A stretch of 47,404 nt of DNA from Facklamia miroungae (GCF_012396555.1 NZ_JAAXPS010000012.1:1-47404), one strand, 5' to 3'; counted from the stretch's first letter, positions 7,691 through 18,507 are shown. Notes: generated by a model not told the origin, from the letters alone. A program made the numbers and translations.

Positions 7691-8100
7691 CGTTTCACTC
7701 TTTCTAAAACAATTTCACTACCGTCAGCTGAGATTAGGGTAACTTTTGGACCTTCAAAACTTATTTCATATTGTTTTGCTGTATGAATCGATTGGATCAA
7801 ATTTATATGATTGCCTTCTATATGATAGCGGGCTGTAAAATTTAATTGCTCTTTATGTTCCGTTAATAAATCGCTAACTTCAAGACTGGTTGGCTTTAAG
7901 TTCTGCTGAGCTTTTTCTAAAAAGTTCTCTTCATTCAATTGGAAGAAAGCCACCTCATCCTCGAAAACAACTTGATAGATTAGTGCTTCATTTAACTTAG
8001 TTTGCCATTTATGGTTTTCAAGTCGATTCTTATTCATTATAGTACATCCTGAAAGCAGAATAATTAGGCTTAGGGTTATAAATTTTAGATGGAATTTCAA
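7687..8100 (-). CDS. small predicted lipoprotein of unknown function
   Basis: A 137-residue protein with a type II signal peptide: Lys-containing n-region, hydrophobic core SLIILL, and lipobox LSGC with the lipidated cysteine at residue 19. The rest is a charged soluble domain with alternating beta-like stretches (KYEISFEGPKVTLISADG... in outline) and no recognisable motif. The start is TTG at 8100 with AGGAGA eight bases upstream; no better ATG lies downstream. It is the first gene of a two-gene unit with mnmM, overlapping it by 4 bp, yet no functional link is evident. It would sit on the outer face of the membrane. Confidence 0.78.
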   Translation of the reverse strand: MKFHLKFITLSLIILLSGCTIMNKNRLENHKWQTKLNEALIYQVVFEDEVAFFQLNEENFLEKAQQNLKPTSLEVSDLLTEHKEQLNFTARYHIEGNHINLIQSIHTAKQYEISFEGPKVTLISADGSEIVLERVKR

Positions 8101-8264
8101 ATAGATATCTCCTCTGTATAAAATGGGTCTTTAATTAATACTATACTAGCTATTTATATCAAATAAAAGCAGATAAAAAACAATACAAATATTTCATTTT
8201 TGTTACTTATATTAAGAGTCTAATAAAAGTGCCCATAAATCCCCCTTTTCTGTTCAAGATGAAA

Positions 8265-8270
8265 TATAAT
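8265..8270 (+). promoter_or_regulatory. possible -10 element for the LysM glucosaminidase gene
   Basis: A perfect TATAAT lies 47 bp before the start codon. I see no good -35 at the right distance, so expression may need an activator, or this is chance. Confidence 0.35.
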
Positions 8271-8316
8271 ACAGTGTGTATCCGTAGGGAAATATCTATA
8301 ATTTGGAGGCTGAAGG

Positions 8317-9996
8317 ATGATTCAACAGCGAAATCAGAGAATGCGTCAACAACAAAAAATCCAACGACGCAAACTATTTAAAAAAATCTTCACCAATGTC
8401 AATGTTGGTGCGATGCTACTGTCAACGAGTGTGCTAACACAAGTACAATCTGAAAATGCCATTGTTCATGCTCAGAAATCTCAAAAGAAATTCTCGCCAC
8501 AAGAATTTATTAATCAAATTGGTCAATCGGCAAAAGAGATTGCTGCTAAAAATGATTTATATGCATCTGTAATGATTGCTCAAGCAGCATTAGAGTCTGG
8601 TTGGGGAAGTTCAACCCTTGCTCAAGCGCCTAATTATAATCTTTTCGGTATTAAGGCTAGCAAGAATGATAACCGTGTTGAGATGGACACTTTAGAAGAT
8701 GATGGGACTGGGTCATACTATCAAATCAAAGACAGCTTTAGAAAATATGACTCTTATGCTGATTCATTATTAGATTATGCGAGAGTATTAACTGGAGAAG
8801 GTTCAGCATGGAGGAAAAATTTCTATCAAGGAGCTTTAAAATCTAACACCACTTCTTATCAAGATGCTACTAAACACTTAACAGGACGTTATGCAACAGA
8901 TACGCGTTATGGTGGAAAACTTGATCAATTGATTAGCACTTATCAGTTAGATCAATTCGATGGGCCTAAAAACACTTTGGCACCATCAACTTCTCAATCA
9001 AGCGGAGTTACCGATAAAAAAGTTGAATCATCTACTAATCAGTCTAGAACTGTATCGTATGGCGTTTCATCAAAAGGTAGCTACACCGTGCAACCAGGAG
9101 ACGGATTATATAAGATCGCTAATGAAAACGGTGTTAAATTAGATGATTTATTAAAAGCTAACGGATTATCAATCAATTCCATGATCCATCCGAATCAAGT
9201 GCTTAAAATTCCAGGTCAAGCCCAATCTAGTATTAATCTAACTAAACCAATAGTTAATGCACCGGTTGAAAATACCCCTGTGTCTGTTCAAAAACTTTCG
9301 ACAAGTAAAGGTAATTATACGATTAAAGCAGGCGATTCTTTATATGCCATTGCAAGCAAACATGGTATTAGTATCCAAGATTTACTAATAGCTAATGGAA
9401 TTCAGCTTAATACTGTGATCCATCCTAATCAACAATTAAGAATACCTACCGGAAATGTAGAAGTTAGTTCTCATCCAGTAGTTGACAAAGAAACTCCTTC
9501 TGTTTCAAAAGGAAGTCAGGCAAATACTCAAACTGCTCAAGACCCTACTTATTCACAAACGACTGGTAATTATACGATTAAAGTAGGAGACTCTCTTTGG
9601 GCGATTGCTAACCGCCATGGTATGACACTAGCAAGTTTATTAAGCGCAAATAACTTAACTGCAAACAGTTTAATACTACCAGGACAAAAGTTGAATGTTT
9701 CAAGTAATGGTGCAAGTAACCAATCAGTTACTGTATCAAACACTCAGCAAGCACCAAAGGTAGAAGTTCCACAGCAAGAAAAATCTGAATCAGTTTCTGC
9801 ACCGGTAGTAACTGAGAAGATCAATGAAACACCACAAACGACTACAAATGATGCGCCTGTTGCAAGTGGATCATATGTTGTCAAAGCGAATGATACACTT
9901 TATGCAATTGCACTGCGTAATGGTTTAAATGTTTATGATTTAATTGAAAAAAATGGTGGCACAAATATCTATATTGGACAAGTTATTAATTTCTAA
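8317..9996 (+). CDS. secreted N-acetylglucosaminidase autolysin with four LysM repeats
   Basis: A 559-residue wall hydrolase. A long basic n-region (residues 1-24) and hydrophobic segment ending near IVHAQ (about 53) form an export signal. A GH73 glucosaminidase domain spans about residues 63-208; its catalytic Glu is in AALESGWGSS. Four LysM repeats follow near 246-290, 330-374, 414-458 and 511-555, each with the pattern Y-T-x-GD-x-LY-x-IA, separated by Ser/Thr/Gln/Pro-rich linkers. The last LysM runs to the C-terminus. The start has GGAGG eight bases upstream. It would cleave peptidoglycan glycan strands during growth or cell separation, anchored non-covalently by LysM. Similar to AtlA/MurA-type enzymes of enterococci. 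Confidence 0.93.
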   Translation: MIQQRNQRMRQQQKIQRRKLFKKIFTNVNVGAMLLSTSVLTQVQSENAIVHAQKSQKKFSPQEFINQIGQSAKEIAAKNDLYASVMIAQAALESGWGSSTLAQAPNYNLFGIKASKNDNRVEMDTLEDDGTGSYYQIKDSFRKYDSYADSLLDYARVLTGEGSAWRKNFYQGALKSNTTSYQDATKHLTGRYATDTRYGGKLDQLISTYQLDQFDGPKNTLAPSTSQSSGVTDKKVESSTNQSRTVSYGVSSKGSYTVQPGDGLYKIANENGVKLDDLLKANGLSINSMIHPNQVLKIPGQAQSSINLTKPIVNAPVENTPVSVQKLSTSKGNYTIKAGDSLYAIASKHGISIQDLLIANGIQLNTVIHPNQQLRIPTGNVEVSSHPVVDKETPSVSKGSQANTQTAQDPTYSQTTGNYTIKVGDSLWAIANRHGMTLASLLSANNLTANSLILPGQKLNVSSNGASNQSVTVSNTQQAPKVEVPQQEKSESVSAPVVTEKINETPQTTTNDAPVASGSYVVKANDTLYAIALRNGLNVYDLIEKNGGTNIYIGQVINF

Positions 9997-10009
9997 AAAA
10001 ATAAAGGAC

Positions 10010-10240
10010 CTAGTAAATTATGGCCCATCTAAAGAGAGCTTACACACGGTGAGAGTAAGTGATGGAAAATAATCGAACTCTTCCTTTCAATGCTCGAGCT
10101 AAGCTTAAATAGTGTTAACTTGAGACGTTTGCTGCGTTAAAGCATAGAGCATTAGCCAATCGCTAATGAAATAATAGGTGGTACCGCGCTATAGCGCCCT
10201 ATGAGGTTGTCTTTTTGATGACTTCTTAGGGCTTTTTTGT
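10010..10240 (+). promoter_or_regulatory. T-box leader of leuS
   Basis: Stem I begins around AGAGAGC and GGTGAGAG (10034-10055). A CTC leucine specifier lies at 10078-10080 in the context CGAACTCTTCC. The T-box AATAGGTGGTACCGCG is at 10173-10188. The residue after TGG is T, which can pair with the A73 discriminator of tRNA-Leu. The terminator stem GCCCTATGAGG...CTTCTTAGGGC ends in TTTTTT (10196-10237). Uncharged tRNA-Leu would stabilise the antiterminator and turn on leuS. Confidence 0.93.
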
Positions 10241-10275
10241 TTTTATAACTAATAAGTCAAGTGGAGGAAATAAAA

Positions 10276-12696
10276 ATGACCTATCAACATCGAATAATTG
10301 AAAAAAAATGGCAGAACTATTGGGAGCAACATGAAACGTTTAAGACTAAAGATCGACCAGGAAGAGAAAAGTACTATGTGCTAGACATGTTTCCTTATCC
10401 ATCGGGTCAAGGCTTACATGTCGGACATCCAGAAGGTTATACAGCGACAGACATCATGGCTAGAATGAAGCGAGCGCAGGGGTTTGATGTGCTTCATCCA
10501 ATGGGATGGGATGCTTTTGGTTTACCTGCGGAACAGTATGCCTTAGATACAGGAAACGATCCGGCTGAATTCACCGCTCGAAACATTGCAAACTTCAAAC
10601 GCCAAATAAAATCTTTAGGATTTTCATACGATTGGGACAGAGAGTTCTCAACTACTGACCCATCTTATTATAAATGGACCCAATGGATTTTCACCAAATT
10701 ATACGAAAAAGGATTAGCTTATCAAGCGGATGTTATGGTGAATTGGTGCGAAGCATTAGGAACCGTTTTAGCAAATGAAGAAATTGTGGATGGAGTATCA
10801 GAACGTGGAGGACATCCTGTAGTGCGTCGGCCAATGAAGCAATGGGTACTTAAAATTACCGAATATGCTCAACGTTTACTCGATGATTTGGAAGAACTTG
10901 ATTGGCCAGAATCTGTTAAAGAAATGCAAAGAAATTGGATTGGTCGTTCAGAAGGAGCCTTAATTGATTTTCAAGTTAAAGACCGTCAAGCTAAAATTAC
11001 GACCTATACCACTCGCCCGGATACGTTATTTGGCTTGTCATATATCGTTCTAGCGCCTGAACACGATCTGGTTAAGAAACTAACAACTCCTAAACAAGAA
11101 GTTGAAGTTCAAAGTTATATTGCTGCAGCAGCGATTAAATCGGATTTAGACCGAACAGAATTAGCCAAGGATAAGACAGGTGTATTCACTGGCTCTTATG
11201 CTATCCATCCAGTAACAGGTAAAGAAATTCCAATTTGGATTGCGGACTATGTGTTAGTTTCATATGGTACAGGCGCAGTAATGGCAGTTCCGGCACATGA
11301 TCAAAGAGACTATGAATTTTCAGAAAAATACGATTTACCACGATATGAAGTCATTCAATCGGAAGCAGGAATTGCTAAACAGGCTTATGTTGAAGATGGA
11401 ATGCATATTAATTCTCAGTTTTTAAATGGCCTAAATATTGAGGCTGCTAATCAAAAGATGATTGAATGGTTAGAAGCCAATAACAAAGGTGAAAGAAAAA
11501 TTAATTTCCGTTTAAGAGATTGGGTTTTCTCAAGACAAAGATACTGGGGAGAGCCTATTCCAGTCATTCATTGGGAAGATGGAAGAAGTACTGCCATCGC
11601 CGAAGAAGACTTACCACTTCTTTTACCTAAAACAGATCGGATTAAGCCTTCAGGAACCGGTGAGTCTCCATTAGCCAATGTTAAAGATTGGCTAGAAGTT
11701 GTAGATCCTAAAACAGGTTTGAAAGGGAGAAGGGAAACAAATACCATGCCACAATGGGCAGGTTCTTCATGGTACTTCTTACGTTATATGGATCCCCAAA
11801 ATTCACAAGTCATTGCTTCGCAAGCGGCTTTAGATAAATGGCAAAATGTTGATTTATATATTGGTGGTGCCGAACATGCAGTGTTACATTTACTATATGC
11901 ACGTTTCTGGCATAAATTCCTTTATGATTTGGGTATTGTACCAACCAAAGAACCTTTTCAAAAGCTTTATAATCAGGGCATGATTTTAGGCGAAAACAAC
12001 GAAAAGATGTCTAAATCGAAAGGCAATGTTGTGAACCCTGATGATGTCGTTAATGAATATGGAGCGGATACACTTAGGGTTTATGAAATGTTTATGGGGC
12101 CTTTAGATGCATCAATTGCTTGGTCAGAAAATGGATTAGAAGGATCAAGGCGTTTCTTAGATCGTGTTTGGCGCTTGTTTGTTGAAGAAAATACAGACAA
12201 CTTAAATCCAACTATTCAAGAGATAGAAGATGATCACTTGACAAAGGTTTACCATCAGACAGTTAAAAAAGTGACAGAAGATTATGACCAATTACATTTC
12301 AATACGGCCATTTCACAATTAATGATTTTCTTAAATGAAGCAAAAGGGGCCGAACGATTACCTAAAAAATATGCCGAAGGATTTGTTCAATTATTAGCTC
12401 CAATTGCACCTCATTTAATGGAAGAACTATGGCAAAAATTAGGGCATGAAGAATCTATTTCTGAAGTGAAATGGCCAGAATACGATGAGTCACTGATCAA
12501 AGATGACGTCGTAGAAATAGTTATCCAAATTAATGGCAAGCTCAAGGCTAGACTTGAGATCCCTATCGATCTAGAAAAAGAAGCGATGGAGAAAAGGGCG
12601 CTCGCAGAAGAAACTATTCAGAAAGAACTCCAAGGAAAAGCAGTCCGTAAGATCATAGCCATTCCTAATCGATTAGTTAATATAGTAGCTAATTAG
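10276..12696 (+). CDS. leuS: leucyl-tRNA synthetase
   Basis: This 806-residue class I synthetase charges tRNA-Leu. I start it at ATG 10276, eight bases after GGAGG; an in-frame GTG at 10261 lies within the ribosome-binding region and is not credible. The catalytic HIGH motif appears as HVGH near residue 49. The editing CP1 domain occupies about residues 225-415, with TTRPDTLFG and the deacylation motif [17 protein letters not shown] near residue 576 binds ATP. The C-terminal anticodon-binding and LeuS-specific domains are intact. It is controlled by the T-box immediately upstream. Confidence 0.98.
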   Translation: MTYQHRIIEKKWQNYWEQHETFKTKDRPGREKYYVLDMFPYPSGQGLHVGHPEGYTATDIMARMKRAQGFDVLHPMGWDAFGLPAEQYALDTGNDPAEFTARNIANFKRQIKSLGFSYDWDREFSTTDPSYYKWTQWIFTKLYEKGLAYQADVMVNWCEALGTVLANEEIVDGVSERGGHPVVRRPMKQWVLKITEYAQRLLDDLEELDWPESVKEMQRNWIGRSEGALIDFQVKDRQAKITTYTTRPDTLFGLSYIVLAPEHDLVKKLTTPKQEVEVQSYIAAAAIKSDLDRTELAKDKTGVFTGSYAIHPVTGKEIPIWIADYVLVSYGTGAVMAVPAHDQRDYEFSEKYDLPRYEVIQSEAGIAKQAYVEDGMHINSQFLNGLNIEAANQKMIEWLEANNKGERKINFRLRDWVFSRQRYWGEPIPVIHWEDGRSTAIAEEDLPLLLPKTDRIKPSGTGESPLANVKDWLEVVDPKTGLKGRRETNTMPQWAGSSWYFLRYMDPQNSQVIASQAALDKWQNVDLYIGGAEHAVLHLLYARFWHKFLYDLGIVPTKEPFQKLYNQGMILGENNEKMSKSKGNVVNPDDVVNEYGADTLRVYEMFMGPLDASIAWSENGLEGSRRFLDRVWRLFVEENTDNLNPTIQEIEDDHLTKVYHQTVKKVTEDYDQLHFNTAISQLMIFLNEAKGAERLPKKYAEGFVQLLAPIAPHLMEELWQKLGHEESISEVKWPEYDESLIKDDVVEIVIQINGKLKARLEIPIDLEKEAMEKRALAEETIQKELQGKAVRKIIAIPNRLVNIVAN

Positions 12697-12774
12697 TTAA
12701 ATTAGTAAATCATCGTATTTAAAGGCAAAGAATGCTATATTGAATACGAAATATCAATAAAAGGGGTGTAGAAA

Positions 12775-15700
12775 GTGTCTGATAATCAATTTGATAAGAA
12801 GAATCATGGCTTTAAAAATGATTACGACCGTTTTGATACACTGGAATTTACGGAAGAAGATCTTAAAAAATTAAGACAGCCTAATCCTCGTATAATGGAC
12901 TCAGATTATTTTGATCGTGAGATTAAAGGTGAAGAGAAGACTAAACAAGATTTTGAGATTGAACCAAAAGAGCAAGAACCAAACAATCCAGTCGATGATG
13001 ACAGGGACTTGTTAATAAATTCTAAGATGAGTGAAGAACAAGAGCTTTCATCTGAATTTCTTCAGGCATCAGAAGAAACAGATCGAGAAGTAAAGGAATT
13101 GGAAAAAAAGAAGCCTGAGGATCAACTTGAAGTGAGTAAGCTAGATGCTGGTGAAGATGAGATTGAAGCTTTCTCTTTAGATAGTCGAACACGCAAAGAT
13201 GACATTCTAAAGATCAATCAAGAAGATCTTGATTTTAAAGATCCCGCTGACCATTTAAAAGAAACGCTAGAGTTAGAACTTGATCCAGATATATTCTACC
13301 GTCATGATTTTGAACAACAAAGTTCAGAAAGTAATGAAGATGAAAATCCGTTTCAGTACCGGTCAATTAAAGAGAGCTTGCGTGAAGAGCATCGCAATAA
13401 ACGGGTGGCCAATGTTCGTCCTGGTTTCTTTCAAAGAGTTTTTCAAACGGTCTTTTCAACGCGTGATGATTTTGAATCAGATACTTTTTCAGATCATAAG
13501 GGTGAAGAACCATATCAAGCTGAAGATTGTTCGAATACTTTTGAAGTCGAGCCTCTTAATTCTGATGGGAACGCTTATAAATCAGAAAAGAATGATGAAG
13601 ACCATTTTGAGTCCGATAAAAGTTCTTTAGCTGAAGAAAGCGTATCAGAAGAAAATAAGGACCTTGAGTTTGATGAAAAGGATGGTCAAGTGCAAGAAAA
13701 ATCTTGTTCATCGGAAGAAGAAAAGGAAACAGTTGGAGAAGAAAACAGTCTAGGACATGAAAATCAAGATCTGATTTCTAATAGCAAACCGCTTAGTCCA
13801 CAAATTTTTGTAAGTTCTCAAGCTGATCAGCCCCTAGAAACGAATGATGAAATAGAAAAGACTGAACAAACGCAAGAAGCGGATCCCAAGGTATTTACTA
13901 TGGAAGCAGAAGAAAACTTAAGCACAGCTAGTATTGAGACAAGCTCTTCCAAAGAAAAGGACCATTCAAATCCAGAAGAATCACACTCAGAAGAAATTAC
14001 CTATGACTCAAAAAAACCATCACAAACTAAAATGTATGATGAGGAAGAGTTAGAAGCTTTAGCTTGGGATATTTTACCAGAAGATCATTATCTAAAAGAT
14101 GATGCAACAACAAGCAAAGAACCAACTTTCATAGATAAGGTTAAGATTGGTTCTAAAAATGCTTGGGCTAAACTTGCAAAAAACTCTTCAAGATTAATGG
14201 AAAAAACTAAACAGTCAACGAGTCAAATGCTTCAAACCGTTCAAGATCGGCAAGATAATACACAAGATCTTGCTGAGAATCATGAAGGACCAGCTCAGAT
14301 TGAGGGAATCGATAATCAAGAGAAGGAAGCTAATTTAGCTTTTGATCATACTGATCATTCTGTCTTGAAGCGAAGTGTTGATCAAGCCTTGGAAGTCAAT
14401 GATGAAAATGAAAATAATTATATAAAAGAAACAGTAGAAAACATTAGTTTAACTGAAGATGAAGCAATTGCCGAGGGAATTTCTCAGAAAACAGCTTCCT
14501 ATGAAGCTCCTATTTTAACAGATGCCATCCTTGAAGATACGTTGGACTCTAATCTCAGGGAAGCAGACATGACTCAGCAACAGTTAAATGATCAATACAA
14601 TTCTCAGGATAAATCGAAGTTTGTGGCTGGAGCTGCTTGGCTATCGATGGGACAAATTCTCTCACGGATTATTGGAGCCTTATATATTATTCCTTGGGCA
14701 ACTTGGCTAGGTGCTGAATATTCTCAGGCTAACTCGCTCTATGCGGTGGGATATAATCCATATGTTTTCTTTTTATCGATCGCAGTAGCTGGCTTTCCGG
14801 CAGCTGTCGCTAAGCAAATAGCTTTTTATAGCACCAAAAAAGAATTTAAAGTGGTCGATAAACTCTTTAAGTATTCTTTAGGCATAATGGCTACCTCGGG
14901 TATTATCATTGCCGCTATCTTTTATTTTATCGCTCCAACTTTGGTGGCCAATTCACCAACGGACAATCAAGAAGCAGCAATTATTGTCGTTCGTTCGTTA
15001 GCGCCTGCTCTTTTAATTTTGCCAACTTTAAGCTTGTTTAAAGGTTACTTCCAAGGTTATAGTCAAATGATTCCATTAGCCCTTTCTGAAGTGCTTGAGC
15101 AGATTATCCGAGTCCTCTATATTTTAGGAGCTACTTATTTAATTATGATGGTTTATAAAGGATCGATTACGGAAGCTGTGGCTCATTCAACTTTCGCGGC
15201 CTTTGTTGGAGCTTTAATGGCCTTGCTTTTCTTAGTTAGTGCATATGTGATCCATAATAAAAAAATGAAGAGTGTCAAAGAAACATCGTTAAATAAGATG
15301 GATATTGATTTTATGGATAGTTTAAAAATCATGTTACGTGATTCCATACCTTTCATCTTACTTGGATCCGGAATCATCTTTGCTCAAAATATTGACACTT
15401 ATACTTTTAAGCAGATTTTGGTAAGAACCAGTGTGTTATTAAACTCTGAAATTGCTGAATTGTTCGGAGCAATGAGTTTAGATGTTAATAAATTAATCAT
15501 GATTATTGTGTCGTTTGCTGTGGCTATTGCAGCTTCTTCCATTCCCGCTGTATCAAGCAAATATGCAGAAGGAAATATTAACAAAACGAGCGAATTAATC
15601 AAAAATATTGTTCTTTTATTTACCTTTATTATGCTCCCTGCGTCAATAGGAATGGCTATTATTGCCGACAACGTTTATCCTTTCTTCTATCCGGCAGGTA

Positions 15701-16227
15701 TTGCTGCAGGTCCAGGTTTATTGGCCACAGGTTCATTTACAGCAATTGTATTGGGGGCATATACTGTTTTTGCAACCATTCTTCAATCGATGGATTACCG
15801 TCGATTTGCAATCACTTATTTATTAGTAGGATTAGCTATTAAGTTAATCTTGCAATTCCCAATGGTCGCTCTTTTCCATGCACATGGTGCTTTGCTTGCA
15901 ACCTTCTTTGGTTTTGCTGTTTCAGCCGTTCTTATGTGGATGAAAATATGGCGAGTAATTAAAATTCGCGATCGCTATTTTGTCGGTGATATTGTAAGGA
16001 TTGTAATTGCTACAACAATAATGGCGATAGGTACCTATGGATGGAATCGTTTAATTAATCAAATGATGGATCCCGTTGGTCGAGGCTTAACCTTTGTACA
16101 AATTATTTTGGTTGTTTTGATTGCCATTATTATTTATGGCGGTGTCATGGCCCTGTTTGGTATGCTACCAATCATTATTGGCGACTATCAAGCCGATTTA
16201 CAAAAGAAATTGAGCATGCATCGATGA
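12775..16227 (+). CDS. MurJ/SpoVB-type MOP flippase with about 610-residue acidic N-terminal extension
   Basis: An 1150-residue protein. Residues from about 613 to the end form a polytopic domain of about 14 helices, beginning AGAAWLSMGQILSRIIGALY, typical of the polysaccharide biosynthesis/SpoVB/MurJ branch of MOP exporters that flip lipid-linked cell-wall precursors. YtgP-like members in cocci are about 540 residues, so this domain alone is complete. The first 610 residues are highly charged, Glu/Asp/Ser-rich and apparently disordered, with a basic patch near 215-225 (PGFFQRVFQTVF) and a Lys-rich stretch near 450-490. The start is GTG 12775 with AAAGGGG upstream. The downstream pseudouridine synthase overlaps by 4 bp. 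The flippase call is strong; the extension's role is unknown and presumably cytoplasmic. Confidence 0.88.
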   Translation: MSDNQFDKKNHGFKNDYDRFDTLEFTEEDLKKLRQPNPRIMDSDYFDREIKGEEKTKQDFEIEPKEQEPNNPVDDDRDLLINSKMSEEQELSSEFLQASEETDREVKELEKKKPEDQLEVSKLDAGEDEIEAFSLDSRTRKDDILKINQEDLDFKDPADHLKETLELELDPDIFYRHDFEQQSSESNEDENPFQYRSIKESLREEHRNKRVANVRPGFFQRVFQTVFSTRDDFESDTFSDHKGEEPYQAEDCSNTFEVEPLNSDGNAYKSEKNDEDHFESDKSSLAEESVSEENKDLEFDEKDGQVQEKSCSSEEEKETVGEENSLGHENQDLISNSKPLSPQIFVSSQADQPLETNDEIEKTEQTQEADPKVFTMEAEENLSTASIETSSSKEKDHSNPEESHSEEITYDSKKPSQTKMYDEEELEALAWDILPEDHYLKDDATTSKEPTFIDKVKIGSKNAWAKLAKNSSRLMEKTKQSTSQMLQTVQDRQDNTQDLAENHEGPAQIEGIDNQEKEANLAFDHTDHSVLKRSVDQALEVNDENENNYIKETVENISLTEDEAIAEGISQKTASYEAPILTDAILEDTLDSNLREADMTQQQLNDQYNSQDKSKFVAGAAWLSMGQILSRIIGALYIIPWATWLGAEYSQANSLYAVGYNPYVFFLSIAVAGFPAAVAKQIAFYSTKKEFKVVDKLFKYSLGIMATSGIIIAAIFYFIAPTLVANSPTDNQEAAIIVVRSLAPALLILPTLSLFKGYFQGYSQMIPLALSEVLEQIIRVLYILGATYLIMMVYKGSITEAVAHSTFAAFVGALMALLFLVSAYVIHNKKMKSVKETSLNKMDIDFMDSLKIMLRDSIPFILLGSGIIFAQNIDTYTFKQILVRTSVLLNSEIAELFGAMSLDVNKLIMIIVSFAVAIAASSIPAVSSKYAEGNINKTSELIKNIVLLFTFIMLPASIGMAIIADNVYPFFYPAGIAAGPGLLATGSFTAIVLGAYTVFATILQSMDYRRFAITYLLVGLAIKLILQFPMVALFHAHGALLATFFGFAVSAVLMWMKIWRVIKIRDRYFVGDIVRIVIATTIMAIGTYGWNRLINQMMDPVGRGLTFVQIILVVLIAIIIYGGVMALFGMLPIIIGDYQADLQKKLSMHR

Positions 16228-16949
16228 GAATAGATAAGTTATTAAGTCATATGAATTTTGGCTCTAGAAAAGAAGTTAAGGCTTTGATTTCGGCTGGAAG
16301 TGTTAGAATCAATGGGGTTCAAATTGTGAAACCAAACTTTCAAGTCGATGAAGAGAAAGATAGGGTTGAAGTTGAAGGTCAAGCCGTTTCTTATCAGAAA
16401 TTTGTTTATTGGCTTCTAAATAAACCTAAAGGTGTAGTTTCTGCTACTGAGGATACACGTTATTCAACCGTTATCGATTGCTTGCACCCAGATGACTATC
16501 GGTTTGATCTCTTTCCGGTCGGACGATTGGATATAGATACAACGGGTCTCTTGTTAATTACTAATAATGGTCAATTAGCTCATCAATTGACATCTCCCAA
16601 AAAGAAAGTGGTTAAAACCTACCAGGCCTTAATACAAGGCCTAGTAACAAAAGAGACGATTAAAACCTTTCAAGAAGGCTTGGATTTGGGGGATTTTATT
16701 AGTCAACCCGCTCAATTAATTATTGATGAAATCGATAGTGAAAACGGACGATCAAAGATCCGCGTTTCTATTAGTGAGGGGAAATACCATCAAGTGAAAA
16801 GAATGTTTCAAGCCTGCCAGCTCGAGGTAATGAAATTACATCGCTTATCAATGGGGCCTCTTCACTTAGATGAAACGTTAGCTATTGGCGCATATCGTCA
16901 ACTTACACAAACTGAAATACAGGCTTTAATACCTTATGGATATGAGTAG
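16224..16949 (+). CDS. rRNA pseudouridine synthase, RsuA/RluB/E/F family
   Basis: A 241-residue enzyme with an N-terminal S4 RNA-binding domain (MRIDKLLSHMNFGSRKE, residues 1-60) and a pseudouridine synthase domain. The catalytic Asp lies in GRLDIDTTGLLL near residue 104, and the family motif KPKGVVSAT is near 70. It converts a specific uridine in rRNA to pseudouridine; length and the S4-plus-catalytic layout fit the small-subunit enzyme RsuA, but the site cannot be assigned from sequence alone. ATG 16224 overlaps the flippase stop codon (ATGA), so the two are translationally coupled. Confidence 0.92.
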   Translation: MRIDKLLSHMNFGSRKEVKALISAGSVRINGVQIVKPNFQVDEEKDRVEVEGQAVSYQKFVYWLLNKPKGVVSATEDTRYSTVIDCLHPDDYRFDLFPVGRLDIDTTGLLLITNNGQLAHQLTSPKKKVVKTYQALIQGLVTKETIKTFQEGLDLGDFISQPAQLIIDEIDSENGRSKIRVSISEGKYHQVKRMFQACQLEVMKLHRLSMGPLHLDETLAIGAYRQLTQTEIQALIPYGYE

Positions 16950-16990
16950 TTAAAATATAAAATAGGGATATGGGGTTGTCATAAATTGTG

Positions 16991-16999
16991 TGATATAAT
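16991..16999 (+). promoter_or_regulatory. extended -10 promoter of pepV
   Basis: TGATATAAT is an extended -10 (TG, one base, perfect TATAAT). A -35 is weak, as is normal for this type. About 78 bp of leader follow. Confidence 0.6.
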
Positions 17000-17077
17000 G
17001 GGAACGGATTCATCTGATGGAAGTCTTTGGCTGAAGTCGGAATGATTTTAAAATTCGAATTTTTACGGAGGTAGAAA

Positions 17078-18496
17078 ATGACAAATTTAGACAATATTAA
17101 CTGGCTCGAAGAAGTTACCAAAAGACAAGAGGATTTATTAGCAGATCTTTTTCGAATGATTCGTATTCGTTCAGTCCGTGAAGATGATTTAGCAACACCA
17201 GAAGCTCCTGTTGGTCCAGGACCTAAAAAAGCCTTGGAAGAATTTCTGAAGATGGCTCAAGAAGACGGTTTTGAAACTAAACAGTTTGGTCCTTTAGTGG
17301 GGCGTGTCGAAATCGGTGAAGGTGATTCGACCTTAGGAATATTGGGTCACTTGGATGTAGTTCCTGAAGGGACTGGTTGGGATACCGATCCTTACGAGCC
17401 TGTTATTAAAGAAGGACGCATTTATGCCCGGGGTTCATCTGATGATAAAGGTCCAACAATTGGTGCTTACTTTGCGATTAAATTATTGCGTGAATTAGGG
17501 GCGGAATTTAATCAGAAAATCCATTTAATTGTTGGAACGGATGAGGAGTCGGGTTGGATGTGTATGGACCATTATGCTAAGGTTGCTGAAATGCCTGACT
17601 ATGGTTTTTCACCCGATGCTCAATTCCCAATTATTAATGGTGAAAAAGGAAATGTGTCCGCTCGATTCAAATTTGAAGCAAAAGAAGCAGTGGAAGCTGG
17701 CAATAAGTTAATTGATTTCCAAGCCGGACTTCGAGCCAATATGGTTCCTCAAGAAGCTTATGCTACCGTTGTAAGTGATCAATCAGAAAAATTAAAAGCT
17801 GATTTCCAGAAATATTTGGAAGAACAACCTGTTTCGGGTCAAGTTACTGAAGAAGCTAATCAATTACGCTTTGAGATCACAGGTAAGGCAGCTCACGGTT
17901 CGACACCAGAGAAAGGCCATAACGCAGGAACTTATTTGGCATCTTTCTTAAATAATTATCAATTTGATAAGCAAGAAGCAAATGATTTCTTAGCTCTAGT
18001 TGGCGATAAGTTACATGTTGATTTTGAAGGCGAAAAAATTGGAGTAGCGATTGTTGATGATATTATGGGTGCCTTATCAATGAACGTTGGTATTATTAAT
18101 TTTGATGATACTAAAGGTGGTCTAGTAGATGCCAACTTTAGATATCCAAAAGGGACAGATAAAGACCAAATTCAAGCTCAAATTTCCGACAAGCTTACAG
18201 ATCTAAGCTTTGATTTGGAGATGACAGGAGCAAAAGAACCGCATTATCTTTCAACTGATGATCCAATGGTAAAAACATTATTAGATGTTTACGCTAAACA
18301 AACAGGCAATGAAGTTTACGAAAAGACGATCGGTGGTGGAACGTATGGACGTCTAATGAAGCGTGGAGTATCTTTTGGCGTTTTATTCCCAGATTCAATA
18401 GATACGATGCACCAAGCCAATGAGTTCCTAGCTATGAACGATTTATTGAGAGCAACAGCAATTTATGCTGAATGTATCTATCGTTTAACTCGTTAA
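17078..18496 (+). CDS. pepV: dipeptidase PepV
   Basis: A 472-residue M20-family zinc peptidase that hydrolyses dipeptides with broad specificity in the cytoplasm, completing the breakdown of peptides imported by systems such as the Opp transporter encoded later in the window. Metal-binding motifs are visible: GHLDVVPEGTGW near residue 88, RGSSDDKGPT near 119 and GTDEESGWMC near 154. The C-terminal HQANE motif near 450 carries a further ligand. The length matches the lactobacillal enzyme (about 470). The start ATG has GGAGG seven bases upstream. It has its own promoter and terminator. Confidence 0.97.
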   Translation: MTNLDNINWLEEVTKRQEDLLADLFRMIRIRSVREDDLATPEAPVGPGPKKALEEFLKMAQEDGFETKQFGPLVGRVEIGEGDSTLGILGHLDVVPEGTGWDTDPYEPVIKEGRIYARGSSDDKGPTIGAYFAIKLLRELGAEFNQKIHLIVGTDEESGWMCMDHYAKVAEMPDYGFSPDAQFPIINGEKGNVSARFKFEAKEAVEAGNKLIDFQAGLRANMVPQEAYATVVSDQSEKLKADFQKYLEEQPVSGQVTEEANQLRFEITGKAAHGSTPEKGHNAGTYLASFLNNYQFDKQEANDFLALVGDKLHVDFEGEKIGVAIVDDIMGALSMNVGIINFDDTKGGLVDANFRYPKGTDKDQIQAQISDKLTDLSFDLEMTGAKEPHYLSTDDPMVKTLLDVYAKQTGNEVYEKTIGGGTYGRLMKRGVSFGVLFPDSIDTMHQANEFLAMNDLLRATAIYAECIYRLTR

Positions 18497-18507
18497 TTAT
18501 ATAATTA

